In this document: positions 1-5,672 of the stretch, piece by piece
Layout of the letters: each line of letters starts with the position of its first letter
How positions within the stretch are numbered: position 1 is the stretch's first letter
DNA from: Acidobacteriaceae bacterium
Lineage (GTDB): Bacteria; Acidobacteriota; Terriglobia; Terriglobales; Acidobacteriaceae
Reading direction: 5' to 3'
DNA: 5,672 nucleotides
NCBI GenBank assembly: GCA_003156495.1
Contig: PMHC01000287.1
Coordinates: 354 to 6,025 of the forward strand
Translations under genes and position numbers: made by a program
The notes under the pieces: model-generated
What the model was told of the DNA's origin: nothing
The model's input: the letters and a program-made list of their open reading frames with translations, nothing else
Database searches by the model: none

Positions 1-364
1 CGCGCCCGACATCTCCGCCTCCTGCCAGCGATGGCATGCGCCGCGAGCGGCTTTCAAACACCAAAGCTCGCGCTTCGTCAAAACGCGCGGCCGCGGCTTT
101 GAGCGATTGATTGTCCACCTCAATGCGTTCTTCGAGTGAATTCAGTACGGGATCCTGATAGATCTCCCACCACTTGCTTTTGATCTCACCGTCGGCGGGC
201 GAGGCCTGTGCCCATCCGGCAGCGGGCGCTGAAGCAGTCTGCGCCGGCGCCGCGCCCTGATATGCAGGCGGCACGGGGGCAGCCGGAACATGATAGGGTT
301 GCTGCACTTTGCATCCTGAACAGAAAGCCGCAAGCGTGGCAAGAGCGATGGAATAATTTTTCAT
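1..364 (-). CDS. Outer-membrane efflux lipoprotein, NodT/OprM (TolC-like) family, N-terminal part only
   Basis: This is the exit-duct subunit of a tripartite efflux pump, expected as a trimer in the outer membrane reaching into the periplasm. The gene runs off the left edge; 121 codons are visible. The protein starts MKNYSIALATLAAFCSGCKV, a short lipoprotein signal in which Cys18 would be lipidated. The lipobox is CSG-C, with Cys rather than the usual Leu at -3. An Ala/Pro/Gln-rich linker (residues 27-57) follows. Next comes the typical start of the mature domain: WWEIYQDPVLNSLEE (65-79), then a helix with DNQSLKAAAARFDEARA (84-100) and RRMPSLAGGGDVGR, as in OprM/NodT proteins. The ATG lies 2 bases after the adaptor stop codon, so translation is probably coupled. 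A weak AGGTG Shine-Dalgarno (complement of 372-376) sits 7 bases upstream, inside the adaptor gene. The family is clear; the substrate is unknown, and the C-terminal barrel and second repeat lie outside the window. Confidence 0.93.
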   Translation of the reverse strand, partial: MKNYSIALATLAAFCSGCKVQQPYHVPAAPVPPAYQGAAPAQTASAPAAGWAQASPADGEIKSKWWEIYQDPVLNSLEERIEVDNQSLKAAAARFDEARALVFESRSRRMPSLAGGGDVGR

Positions 365-366
365 TC

Positions 367-1536
367 CTAAGCACCTGCCTGGGAAAGTTGCACCCTCTGC
401 CCGGAGAGGATTGAATCGGGTGGATTGATCACGAGACGATCCTCGGCACTCACGCCAGAAGTAACTTCCAGAGAATCGCCAAAGTCTTTGCCAACCGTAA
501 TCGGCCGCAGCTCAACGCGGTCGCCATGGACAACGGCGACCGACGCGCCTTCCGAACGGAAAATCACGCTATTGACCGGCACGATCAACACATTCGACGG
601 CGATAGCAGTTTCACGTGAACCTGCACGTACTCGCCCGGCGAAAACTTTCCATCCTCATTAGGCAGATCTACCTCTACGCGCAGCGTACGCATTGTCGGG
701 TCGATGGCATCGGCCGTGCGCGTTATGCGCGCCGGAATCATCTTTCCCGGCTCTTCAGGAAGCGCCAGTTCCACGGCGGTTCCCGGAGTCGCGGCATGAG
801 CATTCATCTGCGGAACCTGAAAGTAGATGCGCACCTGCTGCTCGGCCGCCAAATGGAAAAGCTCCCGCGCCGTTCCCGTGCTGCCCGCATTAATCAAATC
901 GCCAATGTCTACATTGCGCGCCGTGATTACACCACTAAATGGTGCATAGATTCTTTCGAATCCCTGCATCTGTTCGAGCCGGCGCACATTGGCGTGCGCG
1001 GCCTCTTCGGCGGCGGCTTTCGACTCCATGTTACCGGCCTTCTCTTCAGCTTCTTGCGGCGACACGGAATCGGTTTTGCGCAGATTTTTCCAGCGCTCCG
1101 CCGTGGTTTTAGCCAGCCGGCTATCGGCTTGCGCCGTCGTCAGTTGCGCGCGCGCCTGGCGCAGTTGTTGATCGACCTCGGGTGATTCGATTACGGCGAG
1201 CAGTTGCCCGGTTTTGACGTGCGCACCGATGTCAACATACCAGCGCTTCAAATAACCGTCGGTACGCGCATAAATCGGCGTGTCGTTGAAGGCTGCAACA
1301 TTACCGGGCAAAACCAGTTCCTCTGACGGCGACCCCAGCTTGGGCTGTATGGTGCGTACTTGCAGAACGGCATTCGCTTCGGTCTCGCGCGCCAGTACGG
1401 CTGCATCATGATTGCGAAGATAAAGTCCATAACCAATCAGCAGCATCAAACAAACTACGACACATACGGCAAAGCCCATCAGGCGCTTCGCCCGGGATTC
1501 GGAGCTGGAACGATGTTCAGGGCTTAAATCAGACAT
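367..1536 (-). CDS. RND efflux periplasmic adaptor (membrane fusion protein, HlyD/AcrA family)
   Basis: This 389-residue protein links the inner-membrane pump to the outer-membrane duct. A basic N-terminus is followed by one hydrophobic segment (about residues 19-40) with no lipobox, so it is probably membrane-anchored by an uncleaved helix rather than by lipid as in AcrA. The first half of the lipoyl (barrel-sandwich) domain is at 88-120 (ARTDGYLKRWYVDIGAHVKT, then GQLLAVIESPE). An alpha-helical hairpin rich in Ala, Gln, Glu and Arg spans about 121-192, and the second lipoyl half is at 196-214 (YAPFSGVITARNVDIGDLI). The beta-barrel covers about 230-310 (including SPGEYVQVHV) and the membrane-proximal domain about 315-385. 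Length and domain order are normal for the family. The start is supported by GAGGAG (complement of 1548-1553), 11 bases upstream. It lies 34 bases after the pump gene and 2 bases before the duct gene, so it is the middle gene of the operon. Confidence 0.96.
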   Translation of the reverse strand: MSDLSPEHRSSSESRAKRLMGFAVCVVVCLMLLIGYGLYLRNHDAAVLARETEANAVLQVRTIQPKLGSPSEELVLPGNVAAFNDTPIYARTDGYLKRWYVDIGAHVKTGQLLAVIESPEVDQQLRQARAQLTTAQADSRLAKTTAERWKNLRKTDSVSPQEAEEKAGNMESKAAAEEAAHANVRRLEQMQGFERIYAPFSGVITARNVDIGDLINAGSTGTARELFHLAAEQQVRIYFQVPQMNAHAATPGTAVELALPEEPGKMIPARITRTADAIDPTMRTLRVEVDLPNEDGKFSPGEYVQVHVKLLSPSNVLIVPVNSVIFRSEGASVAVVHGDRVELRPITVGKDFGDSLEVTSGVSAEDRLVINPPDSILSGQRVQLSQAGA

Positions 1537-1570
1537 TTTTCTCTTTTCTCCTCAAACAATCTCTTCAACC

Positions 1571-4500
1571 TCAGTCTTCGTGCAAAGCTGCGGAGCGATC
1601 ATTCCGATGCAGCAAGCTGAAAACTCCGGGAACAAAGAATAGAGTGGCGATGGTTGCGGCAAACAGACCACCGATAACGGCGCGTCCTAAAGGCGCATTT
1701 TGTTCGCCGCCCTCACCGAGACCCATGGCCATCGGCACCATGCCGATAATCATGGCCAGAGCCGTCATCAGCACCGGACGAAAGCGCGTCGCGCCCGCCT
1801 CAAGAGCCGCGGTGATCGAACTGCCGGTTTCCTTCAACTTATCCCTGGCAAAGGCCACAACGAGAATACTGTTGGCGGTGGCAACGCCCATGCACATGAT
1901 GGCCCCCATCAACGCCGGTACGCTCAGCGTGGTATGCGTAACGAACAGGAATAGCACCAAGCCGCCCAACGCCGCCGGCAGAGCAGTGATGATAATGAAC
2001 GGATCGAGCCACGATTGAAAATTGACGACCATCAGCAAATAAACCAACACAATCGAAAAGGCCAGTCCGCCGATCAGGTTGATGTAGGCGCTTTTCATCG
2101 TCGCCAATTGCCCGTAAACATGAAGACGACTTCCTTGAGGCAGTTTGGTTTTGTTGGCATCGAGAATGCGTTGAATATCGCGCCCGACAGCGCCAAGGTC
2201 GCGCCCTCGGGCCGCGACATAGATATCCACGACGCGCTGCACGTTGTAGTGAGAAACCACGGCCATCTCATCGGAACGCTGCATCGTGGCCATATCGGCA
2301 AGAATGCCGCCGCCGGCCGCACTCGCTCCGCTGATCGGGATGTTACGCAGATCGTTCACGTTTTGAATGCGATATTGCGGCGTTTGCACAACCAGGTTGT
2401 AATTGATGCCGTTCTTTGGATTCAACCAATAAGTTGGCGTCGTTTGAAAACTGCCGCTAAGCGATATCAACAAATTGTTGGCGATGTCCTGCTGCGAAAA
2501 GCCGCTTTCCGCGGCCTTCGAACGGTCAACTTGAAAGTGCAGCTTGGGTTGATTGAAAACTTGCTGAATGCGCGCGTCGGCGGCTCCAGGAACATGCTGA
2601 ATCTCTTCAAGCAGGCTGTCGGCATAATAGCGATTCGCCTCCACGTTCGCGCCGGCAATCTGAATATCGATTGGAGCCGGCATACCGAAATTCAAAATCT
2701 GGCTCACCATATCGGCTGGTAGAAAAGAAAATGTCACATCGGGAAACTGTTGGCGCAGAGTGCGGCTGAGCGACTCGACATACTGTTCTGTGGGCCTGTG
2801 ATGCGGGTTTAAATTCACCATAATGTCGGCGTCGCTGCTACCGATAGGCGCCGAGTTGTTATAGGTCAGGTTGACCGGACTGATCGGCAAACCGATATTG
2901 TCCAGAATTCCACTAAGGTCATGAGTCGGAATCTGCCGGCGAATTTGTTGTTCCACCTCGTCGCATAGCTTGGCTGTTTCTTCAATGCGCATACCGGTTG
3001 GCGCGCGCATGTGCAGCTTGATTTGTCCGGCATCGACGCTCGGGAAAAAGTCTTGTCCAAGCCAAGGAATCAGTAAAAGCAACAGCAAGAAAAAGAGCAG
3101 GAACCCTGGCAGAAAGATGCGCCGGGACTGGATCGTCGTCGCCAATAGATGCGAGTAGCCAGCGCGCATCCGCGAAAAACTCCGTGCAAAACCATCCTGA
3201 AAGCTGCGAAAGGGATGAAAGTTTTGCTTTTGCACAACCAATTCGCCTTCGTCTTTGTGCTTTTTCAAAATATATTGAGCCAGCGTGGGCACCAGCGTCA
3301 GCGACAGCACATAAGAAGCCAGCATTGCAAAAACCACGGACTCGGCCAGCGGTACGAACAGATAACGCGGTACGCCGGACAGGAAGAACATCGGCAAAAA
3401 CACAATACAGATGCACAGCGTCGAAACCAGCACGGGAACTGAGATTTCAGAAGCGCCCGTCAGAATGGCGTCGTAGAGCGCCATGTCCTGCTCGAGATAA
3501 CGCTCAATGTTTTCGATGACCACGGTCGAGTCATCCACAAGAATGCCCACAGCCAGCGCAAGGCCGCCCAGCGTCATGGTGTTGATGGTTTCGTGCAACG
3601 ACGCCAGCACCAGCAGCGAACTAAGAATCGAAAGCGGGATCGAGATAGCGATAATCAACGTGCTGCGCCAACTACCCAGAAAAACAAAAATCATGATTCC
3701 CGTCAGCAGAGCAGCCAGCAGTGCTTCGCGAATAACGCCGCTGATCGCGCCGCGCACAAAAACCGATTGGTCGGCAAGAGGAGTAATTTTCAACGATTTG
3801 GGCAGCGTGGCCGACATCGTGGGCAGCAGATTCTTAACGCCGTTTACAACGTCCAGTGTTGAAGCATTGCCCGCCTTATACACAATCAGCAACGCGCTGC
3901 GCTTGCCGTCTTGGCGAACGATGCTGGTTTGCGGCGCATATCCGGAGCGCACACTGCCAATGTCGTGCATGTAGAGCGTTGTGCCGTTCGCGGCTTTAAG
4001 CGGCAAATCGCCGATCTCCTCCACGGTTTGCGGGCTGCCGTTCATGTCCACGTTGTATTCATACTGGCCCAGCTTTGCGGTTCCAGCCGGCAAAATAAGG
4101 CTTTGCGAGGTCAGTGCGCTCAGTACATTCTGTGGCGAAACAGAATTTGCCTGCATCAGCGCAGGATTCAGGTCCACCATAATCTGCGGATTTTTGCCGC
4201 CATACGGCCAGGGAACAGCCGCGCCCGCAACTGTCGCCAACTGCGAGCGAATGTTGTTCATTCCCAAATCAGCCAGTTCCTGCTCTGAGAGCGAATCGCT
4301 CGAGAGCGAAAGCTGCAAAATGGGAACGGTCGAAGCGCTGTAGCTGATAATCAGCGGCGGCGTAATGCCCTTGGGCATCTGGCTCAGAACGGACTGCGAG
4401 AGCGCCGTCACCTGCGCAATTGCCGTATTGGTGTTCACACTCGGTTGAAAAAAAACCTTGACGACCGATTTTCCATTCAACGTCTGCGATTCAATGTGCT

Positions 4501-4735
4501 CGATATCGTTGACCGTCGTCGTCAAGCCGCGTTCGTAAAGCGATACGATTCGCCCTTCAAATTCCTGCGGACTTAATCCCGTATAGCTCCAGTCAACAGC
4601 CACCACGGGGATGTTGATATTTGGAAAAATATCAGTCGGCATGCGATCAATCGCCACCGGACTCGCCAGCAAAATGAGAATAGCAAGGACAATGAATGTG
4701 TAAGGCTGCGCAAGCGCCAGCCGGACAATTCGCAT
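1571..4735 (-). CDS. RND efflux transporter permease subunit (AcrB/HAE1-like inner-membrane pump)
   Basis: This 1054-residue protein is the proton-driven pump, expected as a trimer in the inner membrane. It shows the duplicated RND plan: TM1 (about 11-28), a large periplasmic porter domain, TM2-TM6 (about 337-486), TM7 (about 540-559, very Leu-rich), a second porter domain beginning DFFPSVDAGQIKLHMRAP, then TM8-TM12 (about 888-1042). TM4 carries the paired acids Asp401-Asp402 in VGILVDDSTVVIENIER, matching Asp407/408 of AcrB. TM11 has RFRPVLMT (Arg984, Thr991), matching AcrB Arg971 and Thr978. By hand alignment the AcrB Lys940 site in TM10 is Ala954 (GVATANSILVV). This suggests an AcrB-related subfamily rather than a close AcrB orthologue; CusA-type metal pumps look different here. 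The length is normal and the frame is intact. GGAGGT (complement of 4747-4752), 11 bases upstream, supports the start. It is the first gene of the operon, and a divergent TetR gene and palindrome lie just upstream. The substrate cannot be inferred. Confidence 0.97.
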   Translation of the reverse strand: MRIVRLALAQPYTFIVLAILILLASPVAIDRMPTDIFPNINIPVVAVDWSYTGLSPQEFEGRIVSLYERGLTTTVNDIEHIESQTLNGKSVVKVFFQPSVNTNTAIAQVTALSQSVLSQMPKGITPPLIISYSASTVPILQLSLSSDSLSEQELADLGMNNIRSQLATVAGAAVPWPYGGKNPQIMVDLNPALMQANSVSPQNVLSALTSQSLILPAGTAKLGQYEYNVDMNGSPQTVEEIGDLPLKAANGTTLYMHDIGSVRSGYAPQTSIVRQDGKRSALLIVYKAGNASTLDVVNGVKNLLPTMSATLPKSLKITPLADQSVFVRGAISGVIREALLAALLTGIMIFVFLGSWRSTLIIAISIPLSILSSLLVLASLHETINTMTLGGLALAVGILVDDSTVVIENIERYLEQDMALYDAILTGASEISVPVLVSTLCICIVFLPMFFLSGVPRYLFVPLAESVVFAMLASYVLSLTLVPTLAQYILKKHKDEGELVVQKQNFHPFRSFQDGFARSFSRMRAGYSHLLATTIQSRRIFLPGFLLFFLLLLLLIPWLGQDFFPSVDAGQIKLHMRAPTGMRIEETAKLCDEVEQQIRRQIPTHDLSGILDNIGLPISPVNLTYNNSAPIGSSDADIMVNLNPHHRPTEQYVESLSRTLRQQFPDVTFSFLPADMVSQILNFGMPAPIDIQIAGANVEANRYYADSLLEEIQHVPGAADARIQQVFNQPKLHFQVDRSKAAESGFSQQDIANNLLISLSGSFQTTPTYWLNPKNGINYNLVVQTPQYRIQNVNDLRNIPISGASAAGGGILADMATMQRSDEMAVVSHYNVQRVVDIYVAARGRDLGAVGRDIQRILDANKTKLPQGSRLHVYGQLATMKSAYINLIGGLAFSIVLVYLLMVVNFQSWLDPFIIITALPAALGGLVLFLFVTHTTLSVPALMGAIMCMGVATANSILVVAFARDKLKETGSSITAALEAGATRFRPVLMTALAMIIGMVPMAMGLGEGGEQNAPLGRAVIGGLFAATIATLFFVPGVFSLLHRNDRSAALHED

Positions 4736-4746
4736 GGGGAATTTTT

Positions 4747-4752
4747 ACCTCC
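4747..4752 (-). promoter_or_regulatory. Ribosome binding site of the RND pump gene
   Basis: The minus strand reads GGAGGT, 11 bases before the ATG at 4735. It is the strongest Shine-Dalgarno match in the window and fixes the pump start. Its first G is also the last base of a 7-base inverted repeat (4752-4758 with 4775-4781), so a transcript starting upstream of 4781 could fold next to it. Confidence 0.75.
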
Positions 4753-4760
4753 GAGACCAA

Positions 4761-4766
4761 ATTAGA
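4761..4766 (-). promoter_or_regulatory. Candidate -10 element for the pump operon
   Basis: The minus strand reads TCTAAT, five of six matches to TATAAT, 25 bases upstream of the pump ATG. A start of transcription near 4754 would leave a short leader holding the Shine-Dalgarno. No good -35 sits at 16-18 bases: the best hexamer, TAGACA (complement of 4789-4794), is 22 bases away, and a perfect TTGACA (complement of 4810-4815) has no matching -10. The palindrome covers the spacer and -35 region, as expected for a repressed promoter. This is inferred from motifs only. Confidence 0.35.
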
Positions 4767-4789
4767 AACGAAACGGTCTCGTTTTGTTT
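4766..4789. promoter_or_regulatory. Probable TetR-family operator palindrome
   Basis: Half-sites AAACGAAACG (4766-4775) and CGTTTTGTTT (4780-4789) flank a 4-base centre GTCT. Comparing the 24 bases with their reverse complement gives 18 matching positions, and one mismatch within the 10-base arms. Size, symmetry and location between a TetR-family gene and its divergent pump operon fit a TetR-dimer operator. It overlaps the -35 zone of the predicted tetR promoter and the spacer/-35 zone of the predicted pump promoter, so one occupied site could silence both. Binding by the neighbouring regulator is inferred. Confidence 0.7.
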
Positions 4790-4796
4790 GTCTAGA

Positions 4797-4805
4797 TGTT
4801 ATCCT
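4797..4805 (+). promoter_or_regulatory. Candidate extended -10 promoter element of the TetR-family gene
   Basis: The sequence TGTTATCCT fits an extended -10 (TGn followed by TATCCT, four of six to TATAAT). The -35 position at 17-base spacing (4777-4782) falls inside the palindrome and has no consensus hexamer, as is common for extended -10 promoters. Transcription would begin around 4811-4814, downstream of the ATG at 4809, which argues for a start at 4821 or 4836. This is a weak, motif-only call. Confidence 0.3.
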
Positions 4806-4835
4806 ACCATGTCAAGGAAAATGCGTATTGAACCT

Positions 4836-5441
4836 ATGTCGAATTCCGCCAAACAACTCGGGCGTCCGCGAGACGAAGCCGCGCGGACCCGCATTCAGCA
4901 AGCGGCCGTCGAACTTTTGATCGAAGGCGGCTTTCTCAACCTTACCTGCGACGCGATCGCGCAGCGGGCCGGCACCAGCAAAGCCACCATCTACCGCTGG
5001 TGGCCCAATAAGGTCCAGGTCGTCATCGATGCATTCATCGACACGTTGTCTCCCCACCTGCAGATTTATCCGGCGGACACGCTCGTGGATTTCATCTCTA
5101 TTCATGTGCGCCAATTCATTAAGGTAATGAGCGGCCAAAACGGCAAATTGCTGGCCGCCGTGCTGGCAGCGGCTCAAGTCGTGCCGGAATTGCATGAAGC
5201 CTATCTCGTACATTGGCTAAAGCCACGCCGCGAGCTTTTGCAGCAGACATTGCGGCGCTTCCAGCAATCTGGAGAATTGCCTGCACAAATCGATGTGGAT
5301 GTGGTTATCGATGCGCTTTATGGTCCGCTCCACATGCTTTTGATGGTGCAGCGCTGCCGCCTAAAGCCATCCTATGCGGAAAAGCTCACTCAGATCCTCG
5401 TCAATGGCGTTGCAAAAACTGCGCGTAAAGAAATCCATTAG
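4836..5441 (+). CDS. TetR/AcrR-family transcriptional regulator, probable repressor of the efflux operon
   Basis: This is a dimeric ligand-responsive DNA-binding protein, 201 residues from this start. The N-terminal TetR domain is clear: GRPRDEAARTRIQQAAVELL (9-28), EGGFLNLTCDAIAQRAGTS (30-48) and the recognition helix SKATIYRWWPNK (48-59). The YRWWPNK form is typical of the TetR subgroup with the TetR_C_33/TetR_C_11-like ligand-binding C-terminus. Residues 60-201 look helical and would hold the ligand pocket and dimer interface; the ligand is unknown. The start is uncertain. In-frame ATGs lie at 4734, 4809, 4821 and 4836, and none has a well-spaced Shine-Dalgarno (AAGGA at 4814-4818 is too close to 4821 and far from 4836). 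I chose 4836 because GRPR then sits about nine residues in, as usual, and because codons before it (TCA AGG AAA) look less coding. The 4734 start would run through the operator and the pump's ribosome binding site and is unlikely. It is transcribed divergently from the pump and probably autoregulated. Confidence 0.94.
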   Translation: MSNSAKQLGRPRDEAARTRIQQAAVELLIEGGFLNLTCDAIAQRAGTSKATIYRWWPNKVQVVIDAFIDTLSPHLQIYPADTLVDFISIHVRQFIKVMSGQNGKLLAAVLAAAQVVPELHEAYLVHWLKPRRELLQQTLRRFQQSGELPAQIDVDVVIDALYGPLHMLLMVQRCRLKPSYAEKLTQILVNGVAKTARKEIH

Positions 5442-5479
5442 TGATATGTAGAGGAATTCGCCCAACGATCTAGTCGCAC
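5442..5479. other. Short spacer between convergent genes, no feature seen
   Basis: This lies between the regulator stop codon and the T-tract of the terminator hairpin. I see no open frame, repeat or hairpin of its own. The regulator therefore has no separate terminator here, and its transcript would read into the hairpin at 5486-5508. Confidence 0.5.
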
Positions 5480-5508
5480 AAAAAAGGCGGGAGCGCGCGG
5501 CTCCCGCC
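5480..5508 (-). terminator. Rho-independent terminator of the right-edge minus-strand gene
   Basis: A perfect 9-base stem (GGCGGGAGC with GCTCCCGCC) closes on a 5-base loop GCGCG at 5486-5508. Read on the minus strand it is followed by six T residues (complement of 5480-5485), a classical intrinsic terminator 18 bases after the stop codon of the right-edge gene. On the plus strand the hairpin is followed by CCGATTCATC with no T-run, so it would stop the regulator transcript poorly or only by blocking opposing transcription. Confidence 0.88.
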
Positions 5509-5526
5509 CCGATTCATCAATTCGAA

Positions 5527-5672
5527 CTACTTTTTGCCTTCGAGTTCGTCGGCCAAGGCGTCGGCGCCATAGAGTTTACGCACCCCTTCGATCATTCCGG
5601 CCGAGTGCACGGCAACGGCGCGATTCCTTGTACCGTCGTAAACGAAGTCGCCGGCCAGCGACTCGATGTTGC
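5527..5672 (-). CDS. C-terminal end of an unidentified protein (partial)
   Basis: The last 47 codons of a minus-strand gene enter from the right edge and end at a TAG (complement of 5527-5529). The visible residues begin NIESLAGDFVYDGTRNRAVA, continue with VHSAGMIEGVRKLYGADALA and end DELEGKK. The segment is soluble in character: a mixed, possibly beta-strand start, then a likely amphipathic helix from about GMIEGVRKLYG and a charged tail. There is no membrane segment or signal. Coding status is supported by GC-biased third positions (GCC GAC GAA CTC GAA GGC) and by the well-placed intrinsic terminator just downstream. I do not recognise the family and assign no function. It converges on the regulator gene and is a separate transcription unit from the pump. 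Confidence 0.75.
   Translation of the reverse strand, partial: NIESLAGDFVYDGTRNRAVAVHSAGMIEGVRKLYGADALADELEGKK

Noticed and set aside
616..1185. Plus-strand open frame of 189 codons
   Set aside because: It is antisense to the adaptor gene, its composition is very Arg/Leu-rich, and no family features or promoter are visible. The minus-strand adaptor fully explains the region.
2015..2722. Long plus-strand open frame of 235 codons
   Set aside because: It lies entirely antisense to the intact RND pump gene. Its translation is rich in His, Arg, Asn and Gln with no recognisable domain, so it is a shadow of the pump's codon structure.
2982..3416. Minus-strand open frame of 144 codons inside the pump gene
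   Set aside because: It overlaps the pump in another frame on the same strand. The pump frame reads through with all expected motifs, so there is no frameshift and no separate gene.
4734..4808. N-terminal extension of the regulator to the ATG at 4734
   Set aside because: It would add about 34 residues unlike any TetR N-terminus, and would make the operator, the promoter region and the pump's ribosome binding site coding.
4787..4815. Perfect TTGACA (complement of 4810-4815) as the pump -35
   Set aside because: The hexamer at 16-18 base spacing (GACAAA, AGACAA or ACAAAC) is a poor -10, so the match alone does not make a promoter.
4812..5213. Minus-strand open frame of 133 codons opposite the regulator
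   Set aside because: It is antisense to a clear TetR-family gene, and the translation has no recognisable domain.
1..5672. Mobile elements, CRISPR arrays, tRNA or rRNA genes, toxin-antitoxin or defence genes
   Set aside because: I saw no transposase, regular direct repeats, terminal inverted repeats, cloverleaf or rRNA-like sequence. Almost every base belongs to the efflux locus or the right-edge gene.

Overview
The window is a compact chromosomal segment from a Gram-negative, double-membraned bacterium with moderately GC-rich DNA. The protein style of the pump and its regulator, including the SKATIYRWWPNK recognition helix and an RND protein carrying VGILVDDSTVVIENIERYL and GVATANSILVV motifs, resembles what I know from Acidobacteriota such as the Terriglobia. 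That assignment is an inference from recall, not from a search.

Layout. Positions 1 to 4735 hold three minus-strand genes read from right to left. They are an RND inner-membrane pump (4735 to 1571), a periplasmic adaptor or membrane fusion protein (1536 to 367), and the first 121 codons of an outer-membrane efflux lipoprotein (364 to the left edge). Gaps of 34 and 2 bases imply one transcript, and together the genes would form a tripartite drug/toxicant efflux pump. A TetR/AcrR-family repressor (about 4836 to 5441) is transcribed divergently. The roughly 100-base intergenic region holds an imperfect 24-base palindrome placed to overlap both predicted promoters, the usual design for a local repressor controlling both itself and its pump. 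To the right, a strong hairpin with a T-tract on the minus strand terminates a minus-strand gene that runs in from the right edge. Only its last 47 residues are visible and I do not recognise it.

How it works together (inference from family knowledge). The TetR protein binds the palindrome, and a toxic ligand releases it. The pump operon is then expressed; the RND protein uses proton flow to move substrate, the adaptor bridges the periplasm, and the lipoprotein forms the exit duct. The substrate cannot be read from the sequence.

I found no RNA genes, CRISPR arrays, insertion sequences or long repeats. No gene-free stretch exceeds 300 bases; the two gaps (about 4736-4835 and 5442-5526) are described below. 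I see no evidence for an undescribed system. The points most worth a second look are the operator architecture, an alanine where AcrB has its proton-relay lysine, and the unidentified gene end on the right.
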